Shown here: in pieces, positions 1 to 11,928 of the stretch
Numbering within the stretch: the first letter of the stretch is position 1
Layout: the number at the start of each line of letters is the position of its first letter
Assembly: GCA_950295325.1 (NCBI GenBank)
Contig: OX485806.1
Coordinates: 4,650,001 to 4,714,000, forward strand
Length of the DNA: 64,000 nt
Direction: 5' to 3'
Origin: Polytrichum commune
Lineage: Eukaryota > Streptophyta > Polytrichopsida > Polytrichales > Polytrichaceae
Position numbers and translations under genes: made by a program
Notes under the pieces: model-generated
What the model saw: only the letters and a program-made list of their open reading frames with translations
What the model was told of the DNA's origin: nothing
The model's database searches: none

Positions 1-109
1 TAACATTTCACTCTTTTTATATTTTTGTGAAGTAACATGCTACTTCAAAGTGCATCAACTAACGTTTCAAGGGTCTAAGACTAAATGTGGGCACCCTTTT
101 GGGCTCATA
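1..109. repeat. End of an LTR of the TGTGAG family (cut by window edge)
   Basis: Reverse complement of the first ~109 bases of the solo LTR that starts at 770, with about one mismatch over the stretch plus a changed terminal base (CATA instead of CACA at 106-109). The rest of this copy lies left of the window, so its type (solo or full) cannot be judged. Together with the copy at 770 it forms an inverted repeat around 660 bp of LINE sequence. Confidence 0.75.
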
Positions 110-113
110 ATGA

Positions 114-764
114 ACATAACAAAATATTTACAAATACTGTAGACATAGCCAACGAAATCCACAAACAACAATCCATTAGCAATAGACCCACAGTACCAAC
201 ATGCTATCACCAACCAGAACACACACCATACTGTACATGTGGTATAAGACAATACCCCTAGCATGACCTAGATGGATTCGTCATTGACAAGAGAGGAATC
301 CCACAAACCCCAATACATGAATACTTCGACAGAGAAACATATGACACCTGCCTTAAAAATCTAGCAAACAACAAAACACCAGGCCCCGATAAAATTCCCA
401 ATATAATTATAAAGAATATGCCCGAAAGCTTCCACAAACTACTCTTCCTATTTTTCTCCCATTGTTACAAACAAAAACAAATTCCAACATCATGGAAAAT
501 AAGTTTAACAATACTATTATATAAAAAAGAAGATCCTTCAAAATTATCAAACCATAGACCAATTGCACTCGCAAACACAATATACAAATTCTTTACAAGT
601 ACCCTAACATTCATATTATCAGCATATGGGGAAAAAAACACCAAATCCTACACGACAACCAAGAAGGATTCAAAGCAGAAAGAAGCACGTCCAGACAACT
701 CCAACTCCTCATAGCAGCTCTAGAAGATGCTAGATTCACAAACCAAGACATATACTTATTATAT
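114..764 (+). pseudogene. LINE reverse transcriptase, N-terminal part
   Basis: Translated sequence shows the start of a non-LTR reverse transcriptase: a KTPGPDKIP motif (near 375-405), then IPTSWK, then NHRPIALANTIYK (fingers domain), and finally LLYID leading into motif A. The reading frame shifts near an A-run at about 630-640 (GEKN...), after which the correct frame (QEGFKAERSTSRQL) continues to 764, so the copy is dead. The upstream endonuclease/ORF1 part is missing because an LTR copy ends at 109. The ORF resumes after the solo LTR at 2729. This is a mobile-element gene, not a host gene. Confidence 0.8.
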
Positions 765-972
765 ATTGATGTGAGCCCAAAAGGGTGCCCACATTTAGTC
801 TTAGACCCCTGAAACGTTAGTTGATGCACTTTGAAGTAGCATGTTACTTCACAAAAATATAAAAAGAGTGAAATGTTAGTCTTAGAAGTACCATGTTGTA
901 AGAGGCTAGGATGTGAGTTGTTATTGTGTTTTTACCTTCGGAAGGATTTGAGTGAATGAGGATAGGTAAGGA

Positions 973-1915
973 GAACTTGGATTGAATAGTTAGTGAGTAG
1001 GCTAGTACAAATGGATGGAGACAACCAAAGTGACTCAAGAGGCAAGTGCATTCGAATTGGGATGAATGGAGGATCACATGGAGCGCACAAGTGGACCACC
1101 TCATCATGGCCACTTAATGGGGAAGGCCCAAGGAAGAACGCAAGGTGGAGGATAAGCAAATTCTCAAAGCACCAATCAAATCACGAGTTAAGCATCGTGG
1201 TTTGAATTAAGTGGTGAGCGACGATTTGGGAAAGTAAGGGGAGAAAGTTATGGCGGCGGAAAGCGAAGGAGGCTAAGTTTGGGTTGAAGCATCCCAAGTT
1301 TGGTAAAGTGTGGTAGGTAGAAAGCCAAGGCTAGTTAAATGTTCGAATTAGGATCCTTGTTGATCATTTGAGGGAGGAAGGCTTAGAAGATAGGATTGGC
1401 GCCTACTAAGTAGGAGGAAATCTCAAGGGCTTATCGTGAATTAGAAGCAGAACTTGGATTGAGTAGTTAGTGAGTAGGCTAGTACAAATGGATGGAGACA
1501 ACCAAAGTGACTCAAGAGGCAAGTGCATTCGAATTGGGATGAATGGAGGATCACATGGAGCGCACAAGTGGACCACCTCATCATGGCCACTTAATGGGGA
1601 AGGCCCAAGGAAGAATGCAAGGTGGAGGATAAGCAAATTCTCAAAGCACCAATCAAATCACGAGTTAAGCATCGTGGTTTGAATTAAGTGGTGAGCGACG
1701 ATTTGGAAAAGTAAGGGGAGAAAGTTATGGCGGCGGAAAGCGAAGGAGGCTAAGTTTGGGTTGAAGCATCCCAAGTTTGGTAAAGTGTGGTAGGTAGAAA
1801 GCCAAGGCTAGTTAAATGTTCGAATTAGGATCCTTGTTGATCATTTGAGGGAGGAAGGCTTAGAAGATAGGATTGGCGCCTACTAAGTAGGAGGAAATCT
1901 CAAGGGCTTATCGTG
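973..1915. repeat. Tandem duplication of ~477 bp inside the solo LTR
   Basis: The segment starting gaacttggattga at 973 recurs at 1450 almost base for base, including the same fortuitous 70-codon ORF, to about 1915. It explains why this LTR copy is longer than the nested copy at 40396-51670 (about 1.73 kb once the CACTA insertion is removed). Confidence 0.85.
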
Positions 1916-2464
1916 AGCCTTGAGGGTGCTCACCCCCTCAAGCTTACTATATAATCCCTTATTCTTCCCTCACTCATCCTCTCTTTCCTTTGTGCTCCAA
2001 GGCACCCCACGAGTTATAAGTGTGGGTGTGGGAAGCCATATTGGAGCACATGTGTGTGCTTAGTTTTTAGTTTGAGAGCCAAGGCTTGTTAGCCTTGAAG
2101 AGGGCTTGACCTCTTGGTAGAATTAGTGTTGACGTGAAGGATTTTAAAGTTAATTCATGATTCCAATTTGTGGTACTTTAAGTTCATGTTTTGAATACAC
2201 GTGGTTGCAAGTTCCATGTTTAAGAGTTGAGCACTTGATGTTGTGATGAGTGCAAAAATATACTTGTGTGGATTAGTTAGTCTTAGTGAAGTTAGGAAAT
2301 TCTCTCTCCCCCTCTCCTCTCTAGGATTTTAGGATTTTAGGATTAGAGAAGAATTGTGTGATTAGAAAGGGGTTGTTAGTAGAATTAGGGAAATTAGGTA
2401 GGAAGATTAGTTAAGGGCTTGAATAATTAGTGAGGTAGTTGGGGATTACAACTACAAAGTTGTG

Positions 2465-2595
2465 GGTTCATGAAGGAGCTGGGTTTGTTTAGTTAGAAAG
2501 TAAAGAGCTGGATTTATGAAGGAGCTGGGTTTGTTTAGTTAGAAGCTAAGAAGCTGGGTTTATGAAGGAGCTGGGTTTATGAAGGAGCTAGTTAA
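2465..2595. repeat. Short tandem repeat, GAAGGAGCTGGGTTT units
   Basis: Four or so imperfect copies of tgaaggagctgggttt(gtttagttagaa). The corresponding region of the other LTR copy (50545-50910, opposite orientation) is an expanded array of related AGCTGCTGGGCAGCAAAGGAGCTGG-like units, so this is a fast-evolving part of the LTR. Confidence 0.6.
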
Positions 2596-2728
2596 ATCCA
2601 AGACCACTTGAAGGGTGAACCTTGCACTATGGACTCATCCAAGTCCAAATCCAATACCGCGGAGGAATGTGAGCCCAAACCCACTACTCGGACTACGGAC
2701 GCTTAAGGGTGGGGGGTTTGGCCTCACA

Positions 2729-3128
2729 ATTGACTTCAAAAATGCCTTCGGGTTCCTCGACCACGCAAGGTTGTTAGCAATAACAAAAGACTTAGGATAC
2801 CCAGAAGATGCGGTGACACTAATAGGAAACATTTATTCAAACTCCAATACCATATTCACCAGTGAACACTTCGGAAAAACAAAACCTATACCAATACAAA
2901 GAGGCACAATATAAGGCGACACACTCAACCCATACCTCTTCCTAATATTCCTAGAACCTCTACTAAGATGGCTACAAAGAGGAAAGAATGGATACACATT
3001 TGGTACGTCCAAACTAACTAACAATCAGCTCAGCAGCATACGCAGACGATCTGGCCGCTATCACAAACAATCTTCAATCAATACAAATATAACTAAGCAA
3101 ACTAGACAAATACTGTGATTGGGCCGGA
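2729..3128 (+). pseudogene. LINE reverse transcriptase, catalytic core
   Basis: Continues the LINE after the solo LTR. Motif A is IDFKNAF (2729-2750). The conserved RGT-Q-GDTL motif is present but its Gln codon is TAA at about 2911-2913, a CAA to TAA change. The catalytic YADD lies at 3039-3050 in another frame (one-base shift upstream of it). The core is therefore recognisable but inactivated by at least one stop and one frameshift. Confidence 0.8.
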
Positions 3129-4094
3129 ATGGATTTAGGAGTGCCAAAATGTGCCATCACAGAGTGCCCAAATAAATCAAAAATAAAACCAAAAACATTC
3201 AAAGCTAAAATCCAAGCCCAAAACATCAACTACATGAACCAACAATTACCAATCCTACACCAAAACGAACCCTACGTCTACTTAGGCATACAACTAGTAC
3301 CGTCACTAAAATGGAAGCTCCAAACACACATCACGTTAGCCAAAATAATAAACCAATGCAAAGAATTAACAAAATGCCCAGCTACAATCAAACAAAAAAT
3401 AAGCATGGTGGATACCGTCATCAGAGCTGGTATAGCCTACAGCTTCTACGCAGTCTCATACTCATTACCAATCATTAAAAAATTAGACAAAAAAATAATT
3501 GGTATCCAAAAAATAATATGTGGTCTTCCCAAATGTACAACAAACATAATAACCCAACTACCACATGAACTATTTGGACTAGAAGCATTCTCATTAAAAA
3601 ACGCTTGCCTAAGATGTATCAGCGACCAACTTGGAAATGCATTAAACGACCCCGGAAGATTAGGAACAATATACAAAGGACTCATACAACACATACTAGC
3701 CAAACACGGAGGGGCAGAGGACCTACAAATAATCAAATACCAAGACTGTATAAGATCACCTACAACACGAGCGTTATTCCTAATGAAAAAAGAAGGAGGA
3801 GCTCACCTCAAAAGCATTGAAACAAACTTTCAACTCCACACAACGGAACTAGAACATGAATGGAGAACACAAGCTACAACCGAACTTCCACAACTAAACC
3901 CAGAGCTATCCATAAAACTACTACATAAACTCTTAACCCACAACATACATAAAGTAAAACACATCTCCCTCCCCAATGGTACAAATTTAATGTCACCAAA
4001 AGACTTCCAAATATATTATAAAACACCAACAAAACTCGAAAAAACTGCACTACATATAGCGGAACAATTTTTTGGCCAACTAAGTTACAACTAA
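3129..4094 (+). pseudogene. LINE reverse transcriptase, thumb and linker
   Basis: A 321-codon open frame that continues the polymerase just after YADD (CDWAGMDLGVPKC is the usual post-catalytic segment, then YLGIQL). It is an internal piece of the LINE ORF2, with no independent start: the ATG at 3129 is an internal Met. The frame closes with TAA at 4092 and the homologous reading continues shifted through 4094-4607. Codon use is very A-rich, like the rest of the LINE and unlike the GC-rich host-type genes at 22-28 kb. Confidence 0.75.
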
Positions 4095-4606
4095 AACTGC
4101 CCAAACCCATGTGACAGGCACCCACAAGCCCGTACACTAAAAGCAAGATACATATCAGAAAATAGTGAACTAACATCCAGCATGCAAGAAAATACATTAC
4201 ACCTACCACTACCACAACAACCCAACCCACCCCCAACATAAAAAATAACCCACTCAGATTTTTCATCCACAGTATACTGGAACACAAATCAAACGAAACC
4301 AAAGATAAGTATAAAATAACAAAAAAATTCAACATATACCTATGCCAATGGTCACTACAAAACAACACCACATACAACAAATGGCTACCACAATGCGAAT
4401 TCTTCCCACTAAACCAACCCCCAGTAATCGAACACAACATCAAATTACTAAAAGAATACTACACAAGACAACAATACAACTACTATAAAAATATCGTACA
4501 AATACACCTAGCCCCCTTACAAACCAAGATCCAATATTTATACCATCACCTACGATAATACCATACACACAAATATCAGTAATAGAATGTAACCCAGAAA
4601 AAGATA

Positions 4607-7003
4607 TTGCCACTACAGAAAAACACCATACACACACAAAACGAATTAACATATATATACGAAGACACCGGACGACACCTCATTACCATCCCAACTACAA
4701 GACTAAAATGGCTCTGGCAACAATACAATAAAGATAAATACAACACACACGGCTTAGTACCTCCCCCACAATCATTTGAAACAGAAGTAGTATGGCTCTA
4801 CCAAAGATATAACTCTAAAAAACGAAAACAAAACCCACTAAAAACATCACAACACACTCTCCCAGAAAATCTCCTTGACTCCATCACCAGAACATTCAAC
4901 ATCACACACTCATATTTTTCCTCACCAATAACATGTTCTACACATATCACTAAATTCTACTCTCCATTTGCAAGAGACAAAATCTTTGGATCACTAGGTA
5001 CCGCCTTCCAATATAAATGGAACGGAATTGGGTATGCACACCCACATAATGAAGAAACAACCCAACAAGCAATAAACTGGGCAAGATTAGCAGCTAAAAC
5101 CGACTCAAACAACATCACAATATTAGTTATACCGGACATTAACTGGTACCAAAACTACTCACCACACACCGGACCATACCCGGACACACACGTGTTAGCC
5201 CATTTCAATGCAGACACCATTATATACGACGAACCTACAACCCCACAAAACATAAGCAAACCTCGAATAGAACCATTAGCAATACACATCTTCTGTATCC
5301 ACCACCAAAACATCAACATTGGCACACCCGACCAAATAAATACAATTAAAACAGTAATCGAAAACCTACAAATAGCACAATACCACATCCAAAAGACCCC
5401 ACCCACACCTCGCAATATTCTAGTAAACAAAAACGCCAAATGGAATAAAGTATTGTACCCACCCCATATCAACCCACCAACTACAAACACACCACCGTTA
5501 CCAAACTTCGAAAAAAACACGATATTAAAATTTCCGCCACAATACAGCTACTACACAGACGGATCGTTTATCCCACCCACACAAGCAAACGACAGACATT
5601 GGAAGAAAGAAAAAGCTGGCTATGGAATTTACAACCCAACAAAAGCATAAATACGTATATCAAAAAGACTGTCTGGCCTACAAACCAGCTGTAGGGCCGA
5701 GCTAATGGCCATACACAAAACACTTAGATTAATTACTACCAAATACATAAATGAACCAGCACACATATTCACAGACTGCCTCAACTGTCTATATGTACTT
5801 AACACACAAATAAAATACCCTACCCACCATAACAACCATGCTGACAAAACTATATTAACATCTATGGTAGAAATGCTAAAAACCCGAATACAACCCATTA
5901 CGATATATAAAGTAAAAGTACACATGAACATTGATGGAAATGAGCAAGCAGACCAATTAGCAAAACAAGGCGCCAAAAAGAGATACAGATTCGCTGCCAA
6001 ATCATACGAATTTGCACATACCACACCATACTACTTCCAAAAAGACACATGGCCGGGACCAAACAAACGACCGGACAAAGGCCCTATCAGATGCCTCGAA
6101 ACATATATAACTAAACATGACCGAGTTAACAACCTAAAAACTATGTCAAAACAATTCCCTAACATTAGCAAATGGACAATGAACCCTGACATAGACAATG
6201 AAATATCTAATAATTTCTGGTATAACCCTGTTATACAAGACTCACAAAAGACATGTATACTAAAATTCCGAACTGGACAATACATGGGAAATGCTAGAAA
6301 ACAACTATTTTTTGGCATAGAAAGATTCCCATCCATCACATGCCCAATATGTAACTCCTCTGATGTAGATACATGGCTACATGTACTATTAAAATGTAAT
6401 CAACACCATATACATGCCCTAAGAACCAAAAGGCATAACAAAGCAGTATGGGAACTAAGAAAACTAATCCTATCATCACAAAAATCAAGATGCTACATCC
6501 TTATGAATGCAGGGACATTCGACAACAACCCACAAGAGAATACAGTCCCCACATGGCTCCTACCATGTACATGTGAACAACAAAGATGCCACTGCAACGC
6601 ACGATTTAAACCCGACCTCCTATGCATCAAAGAACTCCCACACCAAAGCACCCCACCACCAAACCCAACATACAACCTCACGGTACAATTTATTGAATTC
6701 ACATATACAAATGACAGATTCCCACAAGATACAATAGACAACAAAATTCAAAAATACCAAGCACTAATTAATGACATCACCCAACAAGGCTGGAAAGTAG
6801 ACCCACTTATAGTCATCTCGGCTGGAGCTAGAGGAACCACACACACCCCGTCAATGAAACAACTAGAACAAACATTCAAACTACCTCAAAATTCTATAAA
6901 CCATACATTCAAAGAAATAAACACCATTGGCATACAACATGCCAGTTCAATCCTTCTACATAAAAGACGTATTGAAAATAACCAAGCAATACCAGTAGAA
7001 TAA
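4607..7003 (+). pseudogene. LINE C-terminal region with RNase H domain
   Basis: One reading frame interrupted by a single TAA at 5648-5650. Before the stop is the first RNase H strand, with YYTDGSF (catalytic Asp). After it come CRAELMAI (Glu), HIFTDCLN (Asp) and VHMNIDGNEQADQLA (terminal Asp), so all four acidic RNase H residues are visible. The tail holds Cys/His-rich stretches (CPICNSSDVDTWLHVLLKC at about 6340-6400; CTCEQQRCHC at about 6568-6600) that may bind nucleic acid. RNase H C-terminal to the polymerase is known from several plant and algal LINE groups. The element is dead in this copy but only lightly damaged here. Confidence 0.8.
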
Positions 7004-7110
7004 TGAATAAATAAACAAACAAATAAAACAACAAAGATAAGAAGGAAAATATATATATATATATATAATTTTAATTTAAAAAAATATTTAAAAAATCAAT
7101 CAACAAGATA
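7004..7110 (+). other. LINE 3' end: adenine-rich tail and (TA)n
   Basis: Directly after the ORF stop comes an A-rich tail built of aataaacaaacaaataaaa, then a (TA)9-like stretch at about 7050-7068, as expected for the 3' end of a LINE and the sequence next to it. Confidence 0.55.
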
Positions 7111-7139
7111 ATCTTTTATTGAACAATATTAACACCAAT

Positions 7140-7340
7140 AGCTCAGGAAGACGGGTAGGAGCCGGCTGGTTGGTACAATTTTCCTGCCGTTAAAATCACC
7201 AGTAGCATCAAGTCATGTATAACACACTAAACGCTCAGACGGACTCAACGGGAGTCGAACCTGGACCGCCTACATGTAGTTAAACATCCTCCCTCAACCA
7301 ACCAAGGAAACATGACTTGGCGACCACCAAACACAACAAA
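7140..7340 (-). other. Possible tRNA-derived SINE head (Pol III boxes)
   Basis: On the minus strand there is a box-A-like TGGTTGAGGGAGG (about 7290-7305) followed ~35 bases later by a canonical box B, GGTTCGACTCC (about 7252-7262). The body then runs toward the LINE tail at lower coordinates. The spacing fits a tRNA gene or tRNA-derived SINE, but no complete cloverleaf with acceptor stem can be drawn by eye, so a full tRNA gene is not called. Confidence 0.35.
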
Positions 7341-7568
7341 TTACAACTTATACTACAACACTACAGCAACCACGTGCTAAACAACTAAGGAGGGTTACCT
7401 TTATTGTTGTTTTCCGGTTACTACAGTGTCCATCCCCGGAAGGGGAGAATAGTACTGTCCAAATTTCCCCTTGTCTGGTAGGCATTGGGTCTTTTGACAA
7501 TATGAACGGACACTTTATTCACGCCGGTCCCTTTAAATAGGGACCGGAGTTTCTATCTATCTTCTATC

Positions 7569-7757
7569 TACAACAAAGGATGTGACCTTACAAGCCCTAT
7601 TGGCTTATAAAGGGTCATGCTCCTTCTACCCAACCTTTGGTACTCAAAGGGTTGATCCGTGTCAATAGACACGTACTTGTATTCTGTACATGTATACTTA
7701 ACTGTGTATGTATACGTATTGTATTCTGTAGCCTGAATGTTACACTACATTTCTACA
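7569..7757 (-). repeat. Copia 3' LTR, conserved U3 part only
   Basis: Matches 12069-12257 (exact offset 4500) with a few differences. Beyond 7569 the two LTRs lose similarity except for a weak ccctttaaatag / ccctttatatag resemblance. Either the end was replaced by recombination or template switching, or a deletion joined it to unrelated DNA. Confidence 0.75.
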
Positions 7758-8122
7758 CTCCCCCTGTACTCTTCTTTTGTACTTGTAACTCCTAATTTTA
7801 GTTTACATAACTCGTGTTTAAGTCGAGGTAAACTTTTCGTAAGGAAATCCGCATATTGTACTTCGGTATTGCAATATTTGATTTCCACTTCTCCGCTAAG
7901 TACTTTTTCTCGTACGAAATGATGTTGAATTTCCACATGTTTCGTTCTTGCGTGGAATTTAGGGTTTTGGGTTAGTGCGATGCAACTTTGGTTGTCGCAA
8001 AATATAGTAGTTGGTTTGGTTTGGTTAAATCCAATATCTTTGCATAGTTGTTGAAGCCATAGAGCTTCTTTAGTCGCATTTGTTGATGCCATGTATTCCG
8101 CCTCCGTACTCGAAAGGGCCAC
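7745..8122 (-). pseudogene. Copia RNase H domain
   Basis: The frame reads ALSSTEAEYMA (catalytic Glu), FCDNQSCIAL (Asp) and KHVEIQHHFVRE (His), then the terminal ADFLTKSLP motif typical of copia polyprotein ends. A short break at about 8122-8144 separates it from the reverse transcriptase part, whose last piece holds CDADWAGD, the first catalytic Asp of RNase H. Confidence 0.85.
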
Positions 8123-8143
8123 TGTTGGTTGTTTCTTACTATG

Positions 8144-8780
8144 TCAACATATGGCCCTTTTTCCTAGTAAGAAGCAATATCCGGTTGTCGACTTACGGCC
8201 GTCCACGTCACCCGCCCAATCGGCGTCACAATATCCAACCACTTGGGTGCCTTCTCCATTAGTGCTTGGACCATAGTGTATTCCATGAGTGGAAGTACCA
8301 TGTAGGTACCTCATAATCCTCTTGACGACACTCCAATGCTTGACACCTGGGTCTTCTAGATATTGGCTTACGGTTCCAACCGTAAAGGCAATATCCGGCC
8401 GGGTACAAATCATGGTGTATACCAAACATCCCACTACACTTCGGTATGGAATTTTGGCCATGATTTCTTTTTCTTCGAGTGTTTTGGGACACATGTCTCT
8501 TGATAGTTTTACATTGGCCTCCATGGGTGTCATTGAAGGTTTACAATTTTGCATATGAAACCTCTCAAGTATATTTTCTATATACTTTTGTTGACTTAAA
8601 TGAATAGTTTTATTTTCTCTATCGCGTATGACTTGTAAACCTAGGCAATAGTGCACTTCACCAAAATCTTTCATCTCAAATTGTTGAGATAAGACCTTTT
8701 TAGTGTGCTTCAACAAATTTATATTGTTACTAAATAGAATGGCATCGTCTACATATAAAGCTAATATGACATATGATTCT
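8144..8780 (-). pseudogene. Copia reverse transcriptase, C-terminal half
   Basis: Contains the catalytic LYVDDAI (about 8735-8755) just upstream of the open frame start. The open frame then gives MKDFGEVHYCLGLQV, YIENILERF and the RPDIAF block, ending with GYCDADWAGD. All are standard copia signatures. A disrupted stretch at 8780-8913 separates it from the N-terminal half. Confidence 0.85.
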
Positions 8781-8912
8781 CCCTCCCTCTTTATGTAGAC
8801 GTTGCTATCGGCATGACTTTGAATAAATTTTTGAACTTGGGTAAGAGAGGAATTGATCTTTTTGTGCCATGCCCGTTGAGCTTGTTACGTTTAAGACCAT
8901 ATAACCCTTTAC

Positions 8913-9685
8913 CTATAAACATACAAGATGTTCACACCCCTCAACGACATACCCTTCCGGTTGGTCCATAAAGATAATTTCTATCACATCGCCATTAAGG
9001 AAGGCCGTTATGACATCCATTTGATGGATTTCTAAATTGAGGATGGCTGCTATAGCAAAAAGGATATGGAGAGTAGTAATTTTGACTACGGGTGAAAAAG
9101 TGTCATGGTAGTCTACCCCTTTAATTTGAGAATAACCTTTTGCTACAAGTCTAGCCTTATAGCGGTCGATTTCGCCATTTGCTTTATATTTGATTTTGAA
9201 GACCCACTTACAACCAACCGTTTTACGGCCGGGAGGTAATTGAGTAAGGGTCAATGTTTTGTTTTTGAGTAATGCTTGATACTTGGCATGATGGCATCCA
9301 TGGCCTTTTTCCATTCATGTGCATTAGGACCACTTAATGCCTCTTTGATGGTTTGAGGTTCCGTACCTTGAGTAAGATGTAATTCTTCGGTGAAGTCCAA
9401 AGAGTCAACCAATCTTTGAGATGGACGCCGTTCTCTTGTGGATCGGCGTAATGATGAGGTGGATGGTTGAGGATCATTGTGCGGAACCTCTTCGGGATCA
9501 GAAAAATCCGTTTCGGAATTGTAATATTCCGAAGAATCGGAATCCGAGTCTTGAATTACAATGGGTGCTTGAGGAGGGGCAACTCCTATGTTAGGAGCAT
9601 TTTGTTGTAGTTGGCCATGTTGGGGGTTTTGGCCACCTTGCGTTTGAGTTTGGTCTTCATCCAACAATGAAGGTTGTATTTCCAT
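8913..9685 (-). pseudogene. Copia integrase-RT linker and reverse transcriptase, N-terminal half
   Basis: Two overlapping open frames (8913-9314 and 9251-9685) together give the acidic/serine-rich linker, the LRRSTRERRPSQR block that precedes copia RT, and RT motifs GCKWVFKIKY, RYKARLVAKGY and QMDVITAFLNGD (motif A, with the catalytic Asp in QMDV). A frameshift lies in the overlap near 9260-9310, at the EWKKAMDAI region. Confidence 0.85.
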
Positions 9686-9800
9686 GAATGTATCATTTGC
9701 TGGTGGTGTTGCACCTTCTTGATCTTGGGTGTCTTCATTAAAGGCTACATTACGACTAATGATGATGGACTTTGTGTTAGGGTTGTATAAACGATATTCC

Positions 9801-9992
9801 TTAAGGATGCATCTCTAAGGTTTTTGAGTCTAGTTTCTTTCTCTTTTCCTTTGGGATATGAGAATATGCTTTACTCCCAAAAACTTGTATGTGGGCTACG
9901 CTCTGTTTTCTACCCGACCATACTTCTTCCGGGGTTTTATTTGTAAGGGCGGAGGTAAGTAATCTATTTTGTAGGTATACGGCCGTAGACAC
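9801..9992 (-). pseudogene. Copia integrase C-terminal fragment
   Basis: Reads STAVYLQNRLLTSAL, KTPEEVWSG and HIQVFGSKAYSHIPKEKR, the conserved stretch after the copia integrase catalytic core. It is separated from the core (10029-10391) by a small frame break and from the linker by another. Confidence 0.8.
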
Positions 9993-10028
9993 GGCTTCGG
10001 CCCAAAATATATTGGGTAATTTAGCACT

Positions 10029-10391
10029 TCATAACATACTACGCACACGTTCCATTATGGTACGATTCTTACGCTCCGCTACACCGTTTTGTTCGGGGGT
10101 ATAAGGGACGGTCGTTTGGTGCACTATGCCACTATCTAAACAAAATTGTTTAAATGCCTTAGACATGTACTCCCCACCATTATCGGTCCTCAGCATTTTT
10201 ATTTGTTTTCCCGTTTGTAGTTCCACCATTATTTTGTAAGCCTTAAAAGCCTCTAAAACTTCCCCTTTAGTCTTTAAAAATGTGACCACACATTTTTGGG
10301 AGAAATCATCTATAAATGTCACAAAATATTTTGCACCCCCATGTGAAAATGTTTGAATGGGACCACATATGTCGGAGTGAACTATTTCCAA
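10029..10391 (-). pseudogene. Copia integrase catalytic core
   Basis: Shows the D,D-35-E residues: IVHSDICGP (first Asp), LRTDNGGEY (second Asp) and PEQNGVAERKN (Glu). The N-terminal zinc-binding part is in the preceding frame (10404-11843); a stop/shift at about 10391-10404 separates them. Confidence 0.85.
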
Positions 10392-10403
10392 TAGTTTTGT
10401 AGC

Positions 10404-11843
10404 TCACCGCCCTCCCCATTTAGGAAATTTCTTACGACTTTGTTTTCCCTCTAAACAACTAGTACATAAAGGAATTTCAAAATTTGGGGATTTAATGTGA
10501 AGCCCGTGGACCAATCCGTCTTCGTACATTCTTTTTAGCTTGTGTAAACTAGGGTGACCCATCCTTCGGTGCCATAATTCTACATTGGTAGAATTTTGGT
10601 TGCTTACGACATGGGACAAGCTATAATTGTGGGTATGGGAGGTCCCTAGTTCATATAAATTACCTACCCTTCTTCCCGAGGTAATTAATGTTTTACCCCC
10701 TTGATCCTTTATAAGGCATGAGTCCGTTGTGAACTCTACTCGGTAACTCGCATCCGTAACTTTACTAACGGAAATTAGACTCTTTTTAAGAGCCGGTATA
10801 TGTAGGACATTCTCAATTGTCCTAGCTTCTCCACTATCTAGAGTGATCATGACAGTCCCTCGTCCTTCGATATCATGACACGAGTTGTCCCCCAAGTAAA
10901 CTTTATCCTTTGTTAAGTTTTTGGTGTAGGACACAAACCACTTGAAGTGTGGCGTCATGTGTTGAGTTGCTCCGGAATCGAGGTACCACTTATCACTTGA
11001 TGTGTCTTCAACCGCCAAGGCCACCGTAAATAATTTAGTGTTTAAAACACTATTGGCTTGGTGACCGGATTTTGCTTTTTCCTCTTGAAGGCGAATCCTA
11101 CAATCTTTGATGTGGTGGTTGGCCTTGCCACAATGAAAACAATTTCCCTTCTTTTTTAAATGAAGGGTTTTGTTAGTAGTCTCAAATTTCCTCTTCGGAA
11201 ATTTTAAATTTCCCTTAAATGGTTTTTTGTGAGAGTATAATGCTTGAGGTTTATCCTCAATATCTCTCCCTTTGGATTTTCTCCTTATTTCCTCTTGTAA
11301 CAAGAGGCTTGTAACACCTTCTAGTGTTAAATTGGGTTGACCACTTATGGAAACTACTAATCCTTCATAGGATTCGGGCAAAGAGCTCAAAAGAACAATG
11401 GCACTATCATTATCACTTATATTAGTTCCCGTACTTGCTATATTATCAATTAGAGTACGGAATGTGTTTATATGATTTGCCATAGTATCTTCCTCCGACA
11501 TTTTTAATGTATACAATTGCTTATTGTAGTACATTATTGTTTGAGCATGAGAAATTTCGTATATATTCTTTAGTGTATCCCAAACTTCTTTTGATGTTTT
11601 GCATTTATTAACGTGTGAAAGTTGAGCATCTTTCAAAGCAAGTAAGATGTTTGCTCTCGCCTTGCTATCCTTCTTATCCCATGTTGGTTGATTTGTTGGA
11701 GTCGTTGGCCGTACTTCCGAGCCGTCCGCATGTCCAAACAAATCTTTGTCCAACAACACCATCTCCATCCGAATTTTCCATGTATGAAAATTCACGCCAT
11801 CAAATTGGTTGATTTGGCGCACATCCATTGATGAGGACGCCAT
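10404..11843 (-). pseudogene. Copia gag, protease and integrase zinc domain
   Basis: A 479-residue open frame starting ATG at 11843 (MASSSMDV). It contains the gag DUF4219/UBN2-like region (FDGVNFHTWKIRME near the start), a CCHC zinc knuckle CFHCGKANHHIKDC (around residue 235), the aspartic protease WYLDSGATQHM (around residue 285) and the HHCC integrase N-terminus (ELWHRRMGHPSLHKL ... CTSCLEGKQ). This is the longest intact piece of the element. The ATG lies ~85 bases inside the primer-binding site, as expected. Confidence 0.9.
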
Positions 11844-11928
11844 GGTGTTCTACCTTTGTAGTATGGGATAGAAGATTTTTACGAGAGCATTACAAACTTG
11901 CAATAATCATGCTTTCCTTTCATGATTA

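Larger units (their letters stand above)
770..2728. mobile_element. Solo LTR (TGTGAG...CTCACA) inserted in the LINE
   Basis: Begins TGTGAGCCCAAA and ends TTTGGCCTCACA (TG...CA ends, 12-bp near-perfect terminal inverted repeat). It is flanked by the perfect 5-bp target-site duplication ATTGA at 765-769 and 2729-2733. Removing it restores the reverse transcriptase reading LLYI-DFKNAF across the junction, which proves insertion. No coding or primer-binding site is seen inside, so I call it a solo LTR rather than a full element. A TATA-like ctatataat near 1950 followed by a pyrimidine-rich stretch could be the LTR promoter. The same family occurs at 1-109 and at 40396-51670. Confidence 0.8.

Noticed and set aside
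3874-4443. Minus-strand 189-codon hydrophobic ORF
   Set aside because: Antisense of the A-rich LINE; composition-driven, overlapping real RT sequence.
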